Origin: JANPEZ01 sp031423155
Lineage (GTDB): Bacteria; Actinomycetota; UBA4738; HRBIN12
Assembly: GCA_031423155.1 (NCBI GenBank)
Contig: JANPEZ010000022.1
Span: 1-29,367, forward strand
Direction of reading: 5' to 3'
Length of the DNA stretch: 29,367 nucleotides
Below, piece after piece: positions 23,431 to 29,367 of the stretch; within the stretch, counting starts at the first letter, position 1; each line of letters opens with the position of its first letter. The position numbers were made by a program, and so were the translations under genes. The notes under the pieces were generated by a model. That model ran no database searches. It saw only the letters and a program-made list of their open reading frames with translations, and was not told the origin of the DNA.

Positions 23431-24221
23431 CACCTGACCTCCTGCGCGGCGAACATGGCGCCCTCGATATCCAACTCCACCGCTTCAGCGCCCTTCCTGG
23501 CGTGCAGGAGGAACTCCACGTTGCCGGCGGGTCCTCGCAAGGGAGAGACCATGACATCGACCGGACCGGCTCCGGCTTCATCGCAGGAGCGCGCAACCTG
23601 CTCCAGGACGCGGCGCCAGACGGCGGGGTCTCGGACAACGCCGCCTCGGCCGACGCCCTCAGGCCCCGCTTCGAACTGCGGCTTGACGAGCAGAATGAGG
23701 TGGGCAGACGCGCTGGCCAAGGCCACGAGCACCGGCAGAACCAGCCTCAGGGAGATGAACGAAAGGTCGGCGACGACCAGCCCGGGCGGAGTGGGCAGGT
23801 GTTGCGCGGTGAGATCGCGGACGTTGGTCCTCTCCAGGAGTCTCACGCGCTCGTCACCCCGAAGCTGCCAAGCGAACTGGCCGTAGCCCACGTCTACGGC
23901 GGTTACGTGGGAGGCCCCGCCCTGAAGGAGTCGGTCGGTGAATCCTCCGGTGGAAGCCCCCGCGTCGAGGCATTCCCGACCTTCGACCACGACCGCGAAT
24001 CGCTCGAGCGCGGCATCGAGCTTTTCGCCTCCGCGTGAGACGAACCTGCGGGAGCTGGCCGATAGGCCGAGCGATTCATCCGGCGCCACGAGGGTGGCCA
24101 CTTTCGTTGCCGGGCTGCCCGCGACCATAACCTTGCCCGCGCGAACGGCCGCCTGAGCCTCTGACCTGCTCGCGACGAGGCCTCGACGAACCAGCTCGGT
24201 GTCGAGCCTTCGCCGGGTCAT
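23430..24221 (-). CDS. tlyA: TlyA family rRNA 2'-O-methyltransferase
   Basis: S4-domain plus FtsJ-type methyltransferase; the mycobacterial enzyme methylates 16S C1409 and 23S C1920 and is needed for capreomycin sensitivity. The 263-aa chain has the S4 domain (residues ~1-60, LDTELVRRGLVASRSEAQAAV), the YVSRGG-type link (RFVSRGGEKLDAAL with K67), the SAM site LDAGASTGGFTDRLL (86-94) and VDVGYGQ, then VVADLSFISL and LVKPQFE. The ATG start overlaps the stop of the small upstream gene (TGATG). Haemolysin names for this family are historical. Dual versus single target specificity is not decided by what I can see. Confidence 0.94.
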   Translation of the reverse strand: MTRRRLDTELVRRGLVASRSEAQAAVRAGKVMVAGSPATKVATLVAPDESLGLSASSRRFVSRGGEKLDAALERFAVVVEGRECLDAGASTGGFTDRLLQGGASHVTAVDVGYGQFAWQLRGDERVRLLERTNVRDLTAQHLPTPPGLVVADLSFISLRLVLPVLVALASASAHLILLVKPQFEAGPEGVGRGGVVRDPAVWRRVLEQVARSCDEAGAGPVDVMVSPLRGPAGNVEFLLHARKGAEAVELDIEGAMFAAQEVR

Positions 24222-24592
24222 CAGGCCTTCGTTGCTGTCTTGCGCGGCGCGGTTCTGCTCGACGACGACTTGCCCGCGGTCTTCTTCCTGGGGGCAGCCG
24301 GGTGCACCGCGGCGTGCTCCCTTTCGAGGGTTCTGACACGCTTCTTCAGCGAGTCGACGTCGGTCTGGGTGGCGACCCCGACGGCCTTGAGTTGGCCACG
24401 AACCTCGCGGACCACGAGCTCTCTAACGCGGTCGAGATTCCTCTGCTGCCACTCGAGCATCTCTTGGGCGAACTTAGAAGCCTTCTCGGTTCTGTCCTCA
24501 CCGACCAAGGACCGCGCCAACTCTTGCGCCTTGGTGGGCGTGAGTTTGCCCGCTAGGCCCTCCATGAGCTTTCGGATGTCCTCGACGATCAT
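24221..24592 (-). CDS. Small coiled-coil protein with basic Ala/Lys-rich tail (phasin-like)
   Basis: No confident function. The 123-aa product is mostly helical: an N-terminal KLMEGLAGKLTPTKAQELARSL segment, a central helix with EMLEWQQRNLDRVRELV, a likely coiled coil at ~75-92 (DVDSLKKRVRTLEREHA) and a disordered, strongly basic tail (PRKKTAGKSSSSRTAPRKTATKA in two parts). This layout resembles PhaF/phasin-like and DNA-binding tail proteins. A small gene, Rv1693, takes the same position before tlyA in M. tuberculosis. The ATG start has GGGGGG 5 bases upstream, and the stop overlaps tlyA. The basic tail could contact nucleic acid; that is inference. Confidence 0.75.
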   Translation of the reverse strand: MIVEDIRKLMEGLAGKLTPTKAQELARSLVGEDRTEKASKFAQEMLEWQQRNLDRVRELVVREVRGQLKAVGVATQTDVDSLKKRVRTLEREHAAVHPAAPRKKTAGKSSSSRTAPRKTATKA

Positions 24593-24622
24593 CGATCCCC
24601 CCTTACGGACGCGTGAGGTTCC

Positions 24623-24643
24623 GTGCCCAGGATACCTGGGTAC
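24623..24643. other. Short hairpin upstream of the small coiled-coil gene
   Basis: GTGCCCAGG-ATA-CCTGGGTAC can fold into a 9-bp stem (one G-T pair) with a 3-base loop in the 70-base gap after the HAD gene. No T tract follows on the minus strand, so it is not a standard terminator. TATCCT within it could be a -10 element for the tlyA group, but no -35 is visible. Confidence 0.25.
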
Positions 24644-24662
24644 TTCGCCGCGGAGTGAGTCC

Positions 24663-25442
24663 TCAAGAGGTCAGGATCGACAGGTCCTCTGAGACGAACG
24701 TGGGCTGGACGGAGGACTCCAGCAGATCTTCCCTGCTCGAGATGCCGGTCAGGACCAGAAGCGAGTCCCATCCGAGAGCCACGGCTCCCGCGATATCCGT
24801 GTCGAGCCTGTCGCCGATGACCAGGGGGGCACCTCCGCCGGCCTTGTCGAGAGCCGCGACGTATATCGGCGAGTTCGGCTTGCCGAAGATCTCGGCTTGA
24901 GCGCCGGTGGTGGTCTCGATGGCCGCCAAGATCGCGCCCGCACCGGGCCAGCGAGTGCCGTCGGCGGCCGGGAAGGAAGTGTCGGCGTTGGTTGCGAACA
25001 ATGCCGCGCCGCGCTCCACGAAGACGCTTGCAGCACGGAGTTTGGAGTAATCAGCGCTCCTGTCCCAACCGATCACCACGGCATCAGGCAGCCGGGATCC
25101 TTCGTCAACCGTCTCGATCCCGGAGACCTTGAGTGCCGCGAAGATCCCCTCTTCCCCTACTACGTACGCCGTTCGGATGCCGCGCTCGGCTAGCGCCTCG
25201 GCCGTGATCGAAGCGGATGTCTGTATCTCACCAAAGGCAGCCGCGATCCCTGCCTTCCCGAGTCGGCCGACGACGGCCTCGGGGGTTCTGGCCGAGTTGT
25301 TCGTCATGAAGGCGATCCCCTTGCCGGCCGCACGAGATGCCCGCACAGCCTCCGCGGCGGCGGGGATCGGTCGGTCGCCCGCGTAGAGAACCCCGTCCAG
25401 GTCGAACAGGAAGCAGTCGTACGTTCCGAAGAAGCCGCTCAC
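24663..25442 (-). CDS. HAD-superfamily hydrolase, NagD/PGP type
   Basis: Phosphatase of HAD subfamily IIA, 259 aa. The motifs are DLDGVLYAGD with D14 (nucleophile) and D16, MTNNSARTPE (second motif), a cap domain, KPNSPIY with the motif III Lys, and GDRLDTDIAGA as the final metal motif. The gene in the same place in M. tuberculosis, Rv1692, is a glycerol-3-phosphate phosphatase, so a role in recycling phospholipid head groups is plausible; p-nitrophenylphosphatase or phosphoglycolate activity are alternatives. The GTG start at 25442 lacks a strong Shine-Dalgarno. It is the first gene of the long minus-strand run and is divergent from the DUF1015 gene across a 49-base gap that holds a palindrome. 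Confidence 0.9.
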   Translation of the reverse strand: MSGFFGTYDCFLFDLDGVLYAGDRPIPAAAEAVRASRAAGKGIAFMTNNSARTPEAVVGRLGKAGIAAAFGEIQTSASITAEALAERGIRTAYVVGEEGIFAALKVSGIETVDEGSRLPDAVVIGWDRSADYSKLRAASVFVERGAALFATNADTSFPAADGTRWPGAGAILAAIETTTGAQAEIFGKPNSPIYVAALDKAGGGAPLVIGDRLDTDIAGAVALGWDSLLVLTGISSREDLLESSVQPTFVSEDLSILTS

Positions 25443-25446
25443 CGGC

Positions 25447-25475
25447 GAGCTCGCCCGGTTCGAGAACCCGAGCTC
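25447..25475. promoter_or_regulatory. Inverted repeat in the divergent HAD / DUF1015 intergenic region
   Basis: Left arm GAGCTCG-CCC-GGTTC and right arm GAACC-CGAGCTC are complementary over 12 bp apart from a 3-base CCC bulge, with 2 bases at the centre. It fills most of the 49-base gap between two divergent starts and ends 4 bases before the -10-like TATACA of the plus-strand gene. This placement suits an operator for a dimeric regulator; a stem-loop in a transcript is an alternative only for the minus-strand gene. The cognate regulator is unknown. Confidence 0.4.
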
Positions 25476-25479
25476 CTGC

Positions 25480-25485
25480 TATACA
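25480..25485 (+). promoter_or_regulatory. -10 element for leaderless DUF1015 gene
   Basis: TATACA ends 6 bases before the ATG at 25492, so transcription should begin at the A of the start codon. There is no Shine-Dalgarno. The -35 position is occupied by the inverted repeat and does not resemble TTGACA. Confidence 0.5.
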
Positions 25486-25491
25486 AAGCCC

Positions 25492-26649
25492 ATGCCTTCC
25501 GTCTCCCCATTCGCAGGCTTCACCTTCGACCCGGCGGTGGCCGGCGGGTTGGAAGCCGTCACCGCTCCTCCGTACGACGTGATCGGCGATGAAGCTCTCA
25601 ATGCCTACGCGAACTCGAGCCCTTACAACATCGTCCACCTCGACCGCGAGGTCGAAGGGGACGGAGAGAAGTATAAGGAGGCAGCCCGGCAGCTCGGGGA
25701 GTGGATCGACTCAGGAGTTCTGATAGCCGACCCAGAGCCCTCCTACTACGCCTACGAGATGCGCTTCCGGCTCGAGGGTCGCGACCGGGCCATCCGTGGG
25801 GTCTTCTGCGCGATGAACCTTGAGGAATGGGGCGGAGCCGTGTTGCCGCACGAGCGCGTTCTGTCAGGCCCGGTGCAGGATCGGCTGGGTTTGATGAGGG
25901 CAACCCGCGCCAACCTCTCGGCCGTGTACGGAACGATCGGGGGACCCTGCCAGCCACTCACACTCCTCCTGGATGAGATCACGAAGACCCTATCGCCCTG
26001 GCGAACCGTGGATGAGCAGGGAGTGATCCACAGTATGTGGCGGATCACGGGGCAGACGAACATCGCTGGATGGCTCGAAGACGAGAACCTCCTGATCGCC
26101 GACGGGCACCATCGCTACACGACCGCTCTCGCCTACCGTAGCGAGCGAAGCGAGAGCGACGGGCCCGGGCCGTGGGACCAGGTGCTAACCCTGGTAGTGG
26201 ACGCCGGCAGCGAGGACCCACCGGTCCTTCCCTTCCACCGGGTAGTGATGGCAGGGCATCCGGCGGCCGTCGGCCAGCGGGTCCGCGACCTGCAGGAGGT
26301 ACTAGCCGACCTGGACGATGAGCGCCTGGTCTACGGGGTCGCCCTGCGTGAGGAAGAACGTCTCGTCCACCGGGTGGCAGAGCTGACGGGGACTCCCCCG
26401 ACCGTGATCGCGCTACACGAGCAGGTGATCGGACACGACCTGATCGAGGCAGGGCAGGTTCGTTTCACGCACGATGCCGTGGCCGCCGAGGCGGCGGTTC
26501 GTGACGGCGAGGCGGTGGCGGCCTACTTCCTGCCGGCCACCACCGCCGAACGCATCCGAGCCGTTGTCGATGGCGGTGGCACCTTGCCTCCGAAATCGAC
26601 CTACTTCTGGCCGAAGCCCCGAACAGGCATGATCATCCGGGTCTTCTGA
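25492..26649 (+). CDS. DUF1015 family protein
   Basis: Conserved protein of 385 aa, family DUF1015, whose biochemical role is not established to my knowledge. Recognisable blocks: PFAGFTFDP at the N-terminus, TAPPYDVI, SPYNIVHLDRE, LPHERVLSGPVQDRLGLMRAT, and LIADGHHRYTTALAY with DGHHR at 204-208. The DGHHR motif resembles that of ParB-like/SerK nucleotide-binding domains, and DUF1015 genes often sit beside serine-synthesis genes elsewhere; neither link is tested here. A low-complexity RSERSESDGPG stretch follows the motif. The start at 25492 is probably leaderless. It is convergent with the ssb-like gene: the two stop codons and 4 bases between form the palindrome TGACCGGTCA. Confidence 0.88.
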   Translation: MPSVSPFAGFTFDPAVAGGLEAVTAPPYDVIGDEALNAYANSSPYNIVHLDREVEGDGEKYKEAARQLGEWIDSGVLIADPEPSYYAYEMRFRLEGRDRAIRGVFCAMNLEEWGGAVLPHERVLSGPVQDRLGLMRATRANLSAVYGTIGGPCQPLTLLLDEITKTLSPWRTVDEQGVIHSMWRITGQTNIAGWLEDENLLIADGHHRYTTALAYRSERSESDGPGPWDQVLTLVVDAGSEDPPVLPFHRVVMAGHPAAVGQRVRDLQEVLADLDDERLVYGVALREEERLVHRVAELTGTPPTVIALHEQVIGHDLIEAGQVRFTHDAVAAEAAVRDGEAVAAYFLPATTAERIRAVVDGGGTLPPKSTYFWPKPRTGMIIRVF

Positions 26650-26653
26650 CCGG

Positions 26654-26971
26654 TCAGCTCGCTTCGAGCGGTTCGAGTTTCTTTATGCCCATCGCAATGA
26701 CCTCCGTGAGGCTTCGAGCCCCGGCACCGCTCCGGTAGAAACGCCTGGAGAGCGTGCCGTGGATCAGCACATCGTCTCCCTTGGCTATGCCTTTGAGCGC
26801 CCGTTTGCCCACGTCTTTGTGCCACGCGGCAACCGGGAGGGGGAGGAGGCGCTTTCCGGCCTCCGGAACGGAGAGCCTCAACTCGGTCACCTCATCGCCG
26901 GACGGCATCCGGCGCTCGACCGGTTCTGCTGCCACGGTGCCCGCGAGGACGACGACGTTGACCGTCACCAT
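26654..26971 (-). CDS. ssb: Single-stranded DNA-binding protein paralogue (SsbB-like OB fold)
   Basis: Predicted OB-fold ssDNA-binding protein of 105 aa. The order of strands is that of SSB: VTVNVVVLAGTVAAEPVERRMPSGDEVTELRLSV (in two parts), LLPLPVAAWHKDVGKRAL, KGDDVLIHGTLSRRFYR and LTEVIAMGIKKLEP. It is much shorter than housekeeping SSB (about 160-180 aa) and lacks the Gly-rich linker and the acidic DDDIPF-type tail that recruits partner proteins, so it is more like competence or stress SsbB paralogues. The ATG at 26971 is chosen because AAGGAGGG lies 4 bases upstream; an upstream in-frame start at 27019 would place the coding region over a promoter. That promoter is a one-mismatch DNA-damage motif. 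Confidence 0.82.
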   Translation of the reverse strand: MVTVNVVVLAGTVAAEPVERRMPSGDEVTELRLSVPEAGKRLLPLPVAAWHKDVGKRALKGIAKGDDVLIHGTLSRRFYRSGAGARSLTEVIAMGIKKLEPLEAS

Positions 26972-26996
26972 GTGTCCCTCCTTCTTCCACTCGCGA

Positions 26997-27018
26997 ACGC
27001 TAGCAGTCGCCTCTGACA
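26997..27018 (-). promoter_or_regulatory. RecA-NDp/PafBC-like promoter of the ssb paralogue
   Basis: The minus strand reads TGTCAGAG (27011-27018), eight bases, then TAGCGT (26997-27002). Against TGTCRGTG-N8-TAnnnT there is a single mismatch (A for T at the seventh core base) with exact spacing. Transcription would start about 26990, leaving a 19-base leader that contains the AAGGAGGG ribosome site. Confidence 0.5.
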
Positions 27019-27042
27019 CGGCTGTATGTAAGACTCGCTCGC

Positions 27043-27996
27043 ATGGCCGATGCCCGATTCGAGCCCGTCGCGGATGGCATCAAGATCCTCGACACCGGAA
27101 TGGCTGGCCAGTGCGAGCTGAACGCGGTCTACCTGATCGGTTCCACCCAGCCCACGTTGGTGGAAACAGGTCCCGCCTCCGACGCCGGCGTCGTCCTGGC
27201 AGCGCTCCAGATGGAGGGTATCGGCTCTGCCGACCTGGCCCATATCGTCGTCACTCACATCCATCTGGATCACTCAGGCGGGGCCGGGACCCTTCTGCAG
27301 AGGTTCGGCAGCGCGACCGTGTGGGTACACGAACGAGGTGCGCAGCATCTGGCAGATCCCACGCGACTCACCGCCAGCACCGCGAGAACCTATGGTCAGG
27401 AAAGGATGCTGCGACTCTTCGGCCGCACCGAACCCGTTGCACCCGAACGACTCCGAACGGTGGTCGACGGCGATCGGATCGGCCTGGGTGATCGCACCCT
27501 CGATGTGTTGCATACGCCGGGGCATGCATCACATCACGTGGCCTTGGTCGAGTCCGTGACCGGGGCCGTCTTCACCGGGGAGGCCGTCGGCTCTCACCTA
27601 CCGTGGGTCGACGTCTACAGACCGGCTCTGCCTCCACCAGAGGTGGACGTGACCGCCGCTCTAGACAGCATCGAACGCATAAGGCTGCGCGCCTCGATGC
27701 TGCTCACGTCGCATTTCGGTGCGATCGCCGATCCCTACGAAGGTTGCACCAGGGCCTCTGATCGCATCCGCAGCTGGGCCGAGGCCGTCCGCGATGCCCT
27801 GCGAGAGGGGGTCATAGAGCTCGACGAGATGGAGGGCGTCCTACGCAGCCTCGCCTCGTCCGAGTACTTCGCCGATTCACAGACCGAGATCGACTACTCG
27901 CGTTACGACGCTCTTGGAAGCATCCGCATGAACGCCGCCGGCCTCACCCGATATTGGACGAAGCTCTGGGAGGAGCAGGCGGCTCACCCGAGCTGA
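27043..27996 (+). CDS. Metallo-beta-lactamase-fold hydrolase
   Basis: Zinc hydrolase of 317 aa with unknown substrate. The metal-binding motif is THIHLDHSGG (H72, H74, D76, H77); the next ligand is H161 in HTPGHASHH, and LLTSHFGAI supplies a later His. The bridging Asp, normally in TGD, is replaced by Glu (TGEAVG, E180). Helical C-terminal residues ~220-317 form an extra domain seen in larger lactonase- and alkylsulfatase-like members. The ATG has no Shine-Dalgarno, so a leaderless message is possible, but no clean -10 hexamer is found. It is divergent from the ssb-like gene and its stop lies inside the tail of the TPR gene (13-base overlap). Confidence 0.88.
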   Translation: MADARFEPVADGIKILDTGMAGQCELNAVYLIGSTQPTLVETGPASDAGVVLAALQMEGIGSADLAHIVVTHIHLDHSGGAGTLLQRFGSATVWVHERGAQHLADPTRLTASTARTYGQERMLRLFGRTEPVAPERLRTVVDGDRIGLGDRTLDVLHTPGHASHHVALVESVTGAVFTGEAVGSHLPWVDVYRPALPPPEVDVTAALDSIERIRLRASMLLTSHFGAIADPYEGCTRASDRIRSWAEAVRDALREGVIELDEMEGVLRSLASSEYFADSQTEIDYSRYDALGSIRMNAAGLTRYWTKLWEEQAAHPS

Positions 27997-28673
27997 ACGA
28001 GGCGTTCGGCAACGTCGAATGCGGACGGGTCGTGCCGAAGGATCGTTCTGAAAATCCTCTCCGCCTCATCTTTGCGTCCCGATCGCTCTAGGATGTCCGC
28101 CTCGACGTACCAAAGCCTCAGCGTGTAGCCCTCCGATATGTCCTGACGGGTGGTGGCTCGTCGTAGGAACGCAAGCGCCTGCGTGTACTGCTTCAGATCA
28201 GCAAGTGCAGAGGCCGCTACAACGACGGCCTCTGCCTTCACTTCATTCGGAACCTTCGCCTTCAGCGTTTCCTCTGCCAGCGGGATGACATCCTTCGGCC
28301 GGCCCAGTGCTCTCAAGCAGTCGCCGATGATGTGGTTCTGATCTAGTCGCCCGGACATCCGCTTGTACGCCTTCATCTCGGTAAGCGCGTCCTGCCAGCG
28401 TTCCTCCCCGTATAGGGCCATGCCCAGGACCTCCCGGACCGCAGGCGATCTGGGTGACAGCTCCTTGGCCTTGGCGGCCTCGGCGGCCGCTCCCCTGCTG
28501 TCGCCGCGCTCCAGGAGTTCGACCGCGCGAGACAGGCGGGATATCGCGTTCTCGGCCTGCGTCGGTTTGGTGCTGCGTCTTATCTCTTCGACCAGATCCC
28601 GCGGCAGACTCGTCTTGACCTGGGCCGCCGCGCCACGACTCACGTTTCGACGAGGTTCCAGGGGTTTGGCCAT
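27984..28673 (-). CDS. Tetratricopeptide repeat protein
   Basis: A 229-aa soluble, all-helical protein with several TPR-like units: NAISRLSRAVELLERGDSRG, AAEAAKAKELSPRSPAVREV, EVLGMALYGEERWQDALTEM, ADLKQYTQALAFLRRATT and VEADILERSGRKDEAERIF. Partners are unknown. A TPR gene (Rv1691) precedes Rv1692-Rv1694 in M. tuberculosis, so it belongs to the same conserved block although two plus-strand genes and ssb intervene here. The ATG at 28673 is chosen because TAGTCT ends 7 bases before it, suiting a leaderless transcript; the in-frame extension upstream would run into the rRNA terminator and 5S gene. Confidence 0.85.
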   Translation of the reverse strand: MAKPLEPRRNVSRGAAAQVKTSLPRDLVEEIRRSTKPTQAENAISRLSRAVELLERGDSRGAAAEAAKAKELSPRSPAVREVLGMALYGEERWQDALTEMKAYKRMSGRLDQNHIIGDCLRALGRPKDVIPLAEETLKAKVPNEVKAEAVVVAASALADLKQYTQALAFLRRATTRQDISEGYTLRLWYVEADILERSGRKDEAERIFRTILRHDPSAFDVAERLVQLG

Positions 28674-28680
28674 GCCATCA

Positions 28681-28686
28681 AGACTA
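28681..28686 (-). promoter_or_regulatory. Putative -10 element for leaderless TPR gene
   Basis: TAGTCT on the minus strand lies 7 bases before the ATG of the TPR gene and downstream of the rRNA terminator, so the gene would have its own promoter. No -35 is clear. Confidence 0.35.
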
Positions 28687-28718
28687 CCCGGCGGCGACGA
28701 AGGCCCCCGGGGTAAACC

Positions 28719-28744
28719 AAAGGGCCGCCCGAAGGCGGCCCTTT
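28719..28744 (-). terminator. Rho-independent terminator of the rRNA operon
   Basis: On the minus strand AAAGGGCCGCC-TTCG-GGCGGCCCTTT forms a perfect 11-bp stem closed by a C(UUCG)G tetraloop, followed by GGTTTACC. It starts 8 bases past the 3' end of 5S rRNA, exactly where an rRNA operon should end. Confidence 0.9.
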
Positions 28745-28752
28745 GTAAGAAG

Positions 28753-28870
28753 TCTCGGCGACGACCTACTCTCCCACGCAGTCGCCCACGCAGTACCATC
28801 GGCGCTGGAGGGCTTAACTTCCGGGTTCGGGATGGGACCGGGTGTTTCCCCTCCGCTATGGCCACCGAAA
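28753..28870 (-). rRNA. rrf: 5S ribosomal RNA
   Basis: The minus strand carries the 5S landmarks CCCATCCCGAACCCGGAAG, TTAAGCCCTCCAGCGCCGAT and GGGAGAGTAGG. The ends were set by the terminal helix: TTTCGGTGGC at the 5' side pairs with GTCGCCGAGA at the 3' side, including G-U pairs. That gives 118 nt. Helix IV contains the 10-base direct repeat ACTGCGTGGG twice, separated by CG, and can still fold through several G-U pairs around a GCGA loop. Confidence 0.95.
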
Positions 28871-28956
28871 CATCTGGTTCCGGCCTCAAAGGCACGGAAA
28901 CCTTCGAGGGTGCGAGTCCCGAGGGATCCTCGGAACACGATAGCGAGCGCGAGCAA
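28871..28956 (-). other. 23S-5S internal transcribed spacer
   Basis: About 86 bases between the two rRNAs with no tRNA, promoter or hairpin that I can recognise. Its 23S boundary is approximate. Confidence 0.7.

Positions 28957-29367
<411 letters not shown>

Noticed and set aside
28780..28803. Direct repeat considered as a CRISPR or tandem-repeat fragment
   Set aside because: It lies inside helix IV of 5S rRNA and there are only two copies without spacers.
28674..28895. N-terminal extension of the TPR protein into the 5S region
   Set aside because: It would translate the rRNA terminator and part of 5S rRNA; the ATG at 28673 is the sensible start.

Overview
The window is a GC-rich stretch (roughly two thirds G+C by eye) of chromosomal core genes from a member of the Actinomycetota. 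Three things point there. A SteA/SteB pair sits beside recN, nadK and tlyA. An ftsR-FHA-gcvH group and a scpA-scpB-rluB-cmk-der run match blocks known from Mycobacterium (Rv1691-Rv1701, Rv1709-Rv1713 and Rv1822-Rv1828). Translation starts are mostly GTG or TTG. Several lineage-specific departures (zinc-ribbon FHA protein, Cys-cluster TrpRS, a site-2-protease homologue without its histidines) suggest an uncultured or deep-branching lineage rather than a mycobacterium. The class cannot be fixed from this sequence alone.

Layout from left to right: (i) 1-2428, minus strand: partial FtsR-like MerR regulator, FHA protein, gcvH and a PgsA-family phosphatidyltransferase. (ii) 2504-2577, plus strand: tRNA-Pro(GGG). 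(iii) 2598-25442, minus strand: a nearly unbroken run of 24 genes, many joined by 4-base GTGA/ATGA/TTGA overlaps. In transcription order these are a HAD phosphatase, a small coiled-coil protein, tlyA, nadK, recN, steA, steB, a GT2 glycosyltransferase, a GT4 phosphosugar transferase, pyrG, NUDIX, xerD, a DksA-type zinc finger, deoB, deoA, an M50-like membrane protein, trpS, scpA, scpB, rluB, aroH, tyrA, aroA, cmk and der. (iv) 25492-28673: a DUF1015 gene (+), an OB-fold SSB paralogue (-), a metallo-beta-lactamase-fold hydrolase (+) and a TPR protein (-). (v) 28719-29367, minus strand: the 3' end of an rRNA operon (23S 3' part, 5S, strong terminator).

Functionally the long run mixes chromosome maintenance (RecN, XerD, ScpAB), nucleotide metabolism (PyrG, Cmk, DeoA/DeoB, NUDIX, NadK), aromatic amino acid synthesis (AroA, TyrA, AroH), RNA and ribosome maturation (RluB, TlyA, Der, TrpS) and cell-division/envelope functions (SteA, SteB and two lipid-linked-sugar-type enzymes).

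The most informative observations are regulatory. pyrG and recN each carry an exact copy of the actinobacterial DNA-damage (RecA-NDp/PafBC-type) promoter, TGTCGGTG-N8-TAnnnT, immediately upstream of the start codon, and the ssb-like gene has a one-mismatch copy. Several genes without a Shine-Dalgarno have a -10-like hexamer 6-10 bases before the start, which suggests leaderless transcripts. I see no CRISPR array, insertion sequence, prophage or obvious defence system. The best candidate for a little-described system is the SteA-SteB-GT2-GT4 group.
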